Below, in pieces: positions 6,439 through 7,528 of a stretch of 7,528 nt of DNA. Position 1 is the stretch's first letter. Each line of letters starts with the position of its first letter. The translations under genes and the position numbers were made by a program. The DNA is from Clostridium sp. CAG:169 (GTDB lineage Bacteria > Bacillota > Clostridia > Oscillospirales > Ruminococcaceae): the NCBI GenBank assembly GCA_000435195.1, contig FR880221.1, forward strand, positions 1-7,528, given 5' to 3'. The notes below the pieces were generated by a model. The model did no database searches. It saw only the letters and a program-made list of their open reading frames with translations, and had not been told where the DNA came from.

Positions 6439-6467
6439 AGTGTTGCCAGATTTTTCCTTGCCTATAC
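6439..6467 (-). promoter_or_regulatory. Sigma-F-type promoter of spoIIR
   Basis: On the minus strand, GTATA (6467-6463) and GGCAACACT (6447-6439) are separated by exactly 15 bases. This matches the forespore sigma-F consensus known from Bacillus subtilis: GyATA-type -35, 15-base spacer, GGnnAnAnT -10. The predicted start near 6432 leaves a leader of about 27 bases with a good ribosome binding site. The known sigma-F dependence of spoIIR supports the call. Confidence 0.75.
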
Positions 6468-6521
6468 GCCCTTGTTTTCCAAAGATTTTTCAGAAAAACC
6501 CACAAACTTTCTCAATCACAG

Positions 6522-6550
6522 CAGACAATCCTTCATAAAAATGGTATAAT
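6522..6550 (+). promoter_or_regulatory. Sigma-A extended -10 promoter of the PHP phosphoesterase gene
   Basis: A perfect TATAAT (6545-6550) is preceded by TGG (6542-6544), forming an extended -10. The -35 box CAGACA (6522-6527) matches four of six consensus bases at the ideal 17-base spacing. Expected transcription start is near 6557, about 45 bases before the preferred ATG at 6602. It faces away from the spoIIR promoter. Confidence 0.75.
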
Positions 6551-6601
6551 ATCGGTATCGTTTGAAGTTATTGGATGATTTGGAAATGGAGTGAATCTAA
6601 A

Positions 6602-7408
6602 ATGTATATGAACCTCTTTGACAGCCACGTCCATTCGGACAATTCGCACGACGGGGAACATTCCATCACCTTTCTGTGCGAAAATGCCGAGCAAAAAAAT
6701 CTGATGGGACTGTGCATCACCGACCACTATGAACTGGACCAAAACCTTGCCCAGGCAGACCTGTGCCTGCGCAATTCTTTTATGGAAACCGGAAAAGCCC
6801 GCCAGGCGTTCGACTACCGTCTGCTGGTCATGAACGGCATCGAGATGGGACAAGCCATCCAGAACAAAGAAAAGGCACAGGAGATCCTGCGCCGCTACCG
6901 CTTCGACTTTGTCCTTGGCTCGCTGCATTGCATCCGCGGGATGGACGATTTTGCCTACATCGACTTTTCCGACCTAGATGTGGATGTCATCCTTACCCGC
7001 TACTTTGAGGAGATACTGGAGCTGTGCCAGTGGGGACAGTTTGACTCCCTTGCCCATTTGACCTACCCGCTGCGCTACATCACCGGACAGTACCACATTC
7101 CGGTGGACCTGTCCCGCTACGATTCCATCATCGACGAAATCCTGCGCACCCTTGCCCAAAAGGGTCTGGGACTGGAAATCAACACCGCCGGACTGCGCAG
7201 GGAGATCGGGCAGACAGCTCCGACCCTGCCGTACATCAAGCGGTTCCGCCAGCTGGGCGGAGAGATTTTGACCTTCGGTTCGGATGCACACCGCGCACAG
7301 GACCTGGGAGCCGGCTTAGATACCGCCATCGAGATGGCAAAGGAAGCCGGATTCTCCTACTTTGCCTTCTTTAAAAAACGCGAGCCGCGGATGCTCAGCC
7401 TGCGTTAA
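6602..7408 (+). CDS. PHP-domain phosphoesterase, histidinol-phosphatase-like (HisJ/HisK family)
   Basis: The 268-residue protein has the complete PHP metal-site set. DSHVHSDNSHDGEHS (7-21) gives H9 and H11, TDHYE (40-44) gives H42, GIEMGQ (79-84) gives E81, and GSLHCI (106-111) gives H109. SLAHLTYP (149-156) gives H152, and GSDAHR (226-231) gives D228 and H230. LEINTAGLRRE (191-201) is typical of the HisJ/HisK branch, and the length equals that of PHP histidinol phosphatases. These remove phosphate from L-histidinol phosphate in histidine synthesis. No other his gene is visible, and Clostridia often carry several such paralogues, so another phosphate ester is possible. I chose ATG 6602 because GGAG (6588-6591) precedes it by 10 bases; ATG 6575 in the same frame lacks a good site and would lie only about 18 bases from the predicted transcript start. 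ATG 6608 is also possible. Confidence 0.85.
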   Translation: MYMNLFDSHVHSDNSHDGEHSITFLCENAEQKNLMGLCITDHYELDQNLAQADLCLRNSFMETGKARQAFDYRLLVMNGIEMGQAIQNKEKAQEILRRYRFDFVLGSLHCIRGMDDFAYIDFSDLDVDVILTRYFEEILELCQWGQFDSLAHLTYPLRYITGQYHIPVDLSRYDSIIDEILRTLAQKGLGLEINTAGLRREIGQTAPTLPYIKRFRQLGGEILTFGSDAHRAQDLGAGLDTAIEMAKEAGFSYFAFFKKREPRMLSLR

Positions 7409-7432
7409 CATCTGCTGCCGGAGGAACTTTTG

Positions 7433-7528
7433 ATGCAAACAACCAACTCTAAACCATTTGCGCCGGTCGCCCTTGTGCAGGCGCAGCAGTATGACCCTGC
7501 ACTGATTGACCTCGCGATGGAGCGGCTG
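7433..7528 (+). CDS. N-terminal fragment, possibly a DUF362 protein (runs off right edge)
   Basis: An open frame of 32 codons starts at ATG 7433, with GGAGG (7420-7424) 8 bases upstream, and continues past the window. It begins 24 bp after the PHP phosphoesterase stop on the same strand, with no terminator between them, so the two are probably co-transcribed. The segment PVALVQAQQYDPALIDLAMERL resembles the opening strand and helix of DUF362 proteins, which usually continue into a KVLLKPN motif and often have ferredoxin-type 4Fe-4S clusters. Those parts lie outside the window, so the family call rests on a short stretch. That a real gene starts here is likely. Confidence 0.6.
   Translation, partial: MQTTNSKPFAPVALVQAQQYDPALIDLAMERL

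Noticed and set aside
5719..6549. A 276-codon plus-strand frame opposite spoIIR
   Set aside because: It overlaps spoIIR and both divergent promoters, has no recognisable motif, and would run through the sigma-F and sigma-A promoter elements.
6543..6558. Direct repeat GGTAT spaced 11 bases at the PHP gene promoter
   Set aside because: Five-base repeats in an AT-rich promoter are expected by chance, and one copy is part of the -10 element itself.
7412..7424. CTGCTGCCGGAGG resembles one arm of the hairpin at 2735-2744
   Set aside because: The shared stretch is about ten bases and here forms a ribosome binding site; there is no sign of a dispersed repeat element.

Overview
The window looks like chromosomal backbone of a spore-forming Clostridia-type Firmicute with fairly high GC. 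The clues are spoIIR, a T-box riboswitch in front of alaS, Firmicute-style AGGAGG ribosome binding sites, and a two-cysteine-pair insertion in AlaRS of the kind seen in Firmicutes. I lean towards the Oscillospirales, from general resemblance only. I see no insertion sequence, phage gene, CRISPR array, tRNA or rRNA, and no unknown multi-gene system. The most informative signals are regulatory.

Layout from left to right. Positions 1-596 (minus) hold the N-terminal part of a class B penicillin-binding protein that runs off the left edge. A 197-bp divergent spacer carries two extended -10 promoter candidates and an inverted repeat. An arginase gene follows (794-1699, plus) and converges on a minus-strand operon; both share a strong bidirectional terminator near 1700-1742. 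Read in its own direction, the minus-strand operon is T-box leader, alaS (5387-2760), a HinT-type HIT protein (2683-2345) and a type I phosphoribosyltransferase (2313-1771). A hairpin between alaS and the HIT gene may reduce downstream expression.

Upstream of alaS lies the leader (about 5697-5444). It has a stem I with a distal AGAGAA/GGCUGAAAGG element, a canonical T-box GGGTGGTACCACGGG, and a terminator that can only form if the antiterminator does not. Its promoter has perfect -35 and -10 hexamers and lies inside the end of spoIIR, with the -10 box covering the spoIIR stop codon. spoIIR (6405-5704, minus) starts with TTG. It is preceded by a close match to the forespore sigma-F promoter consensus, as expected for the signal that activates sigma-E in the mother cell.

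Divergent from spoIIR, a plus-strand unit begins with an extended -10 promoter and encodes a PHP-family, histidinol-phosphatase-like phosphoesterase (6602-7408). After 24 bp comes the start of another protein whose first residues resemble DUF362 proteins and which runs off the right edge.

Functionally the window combines cell-wall synthesis, arginine breakdown, alanine-tRNA charging under tRNA-sensing control with a possible adenylate clean-up partner, and the sporulation sigma-F to sigma-E checkpoint.
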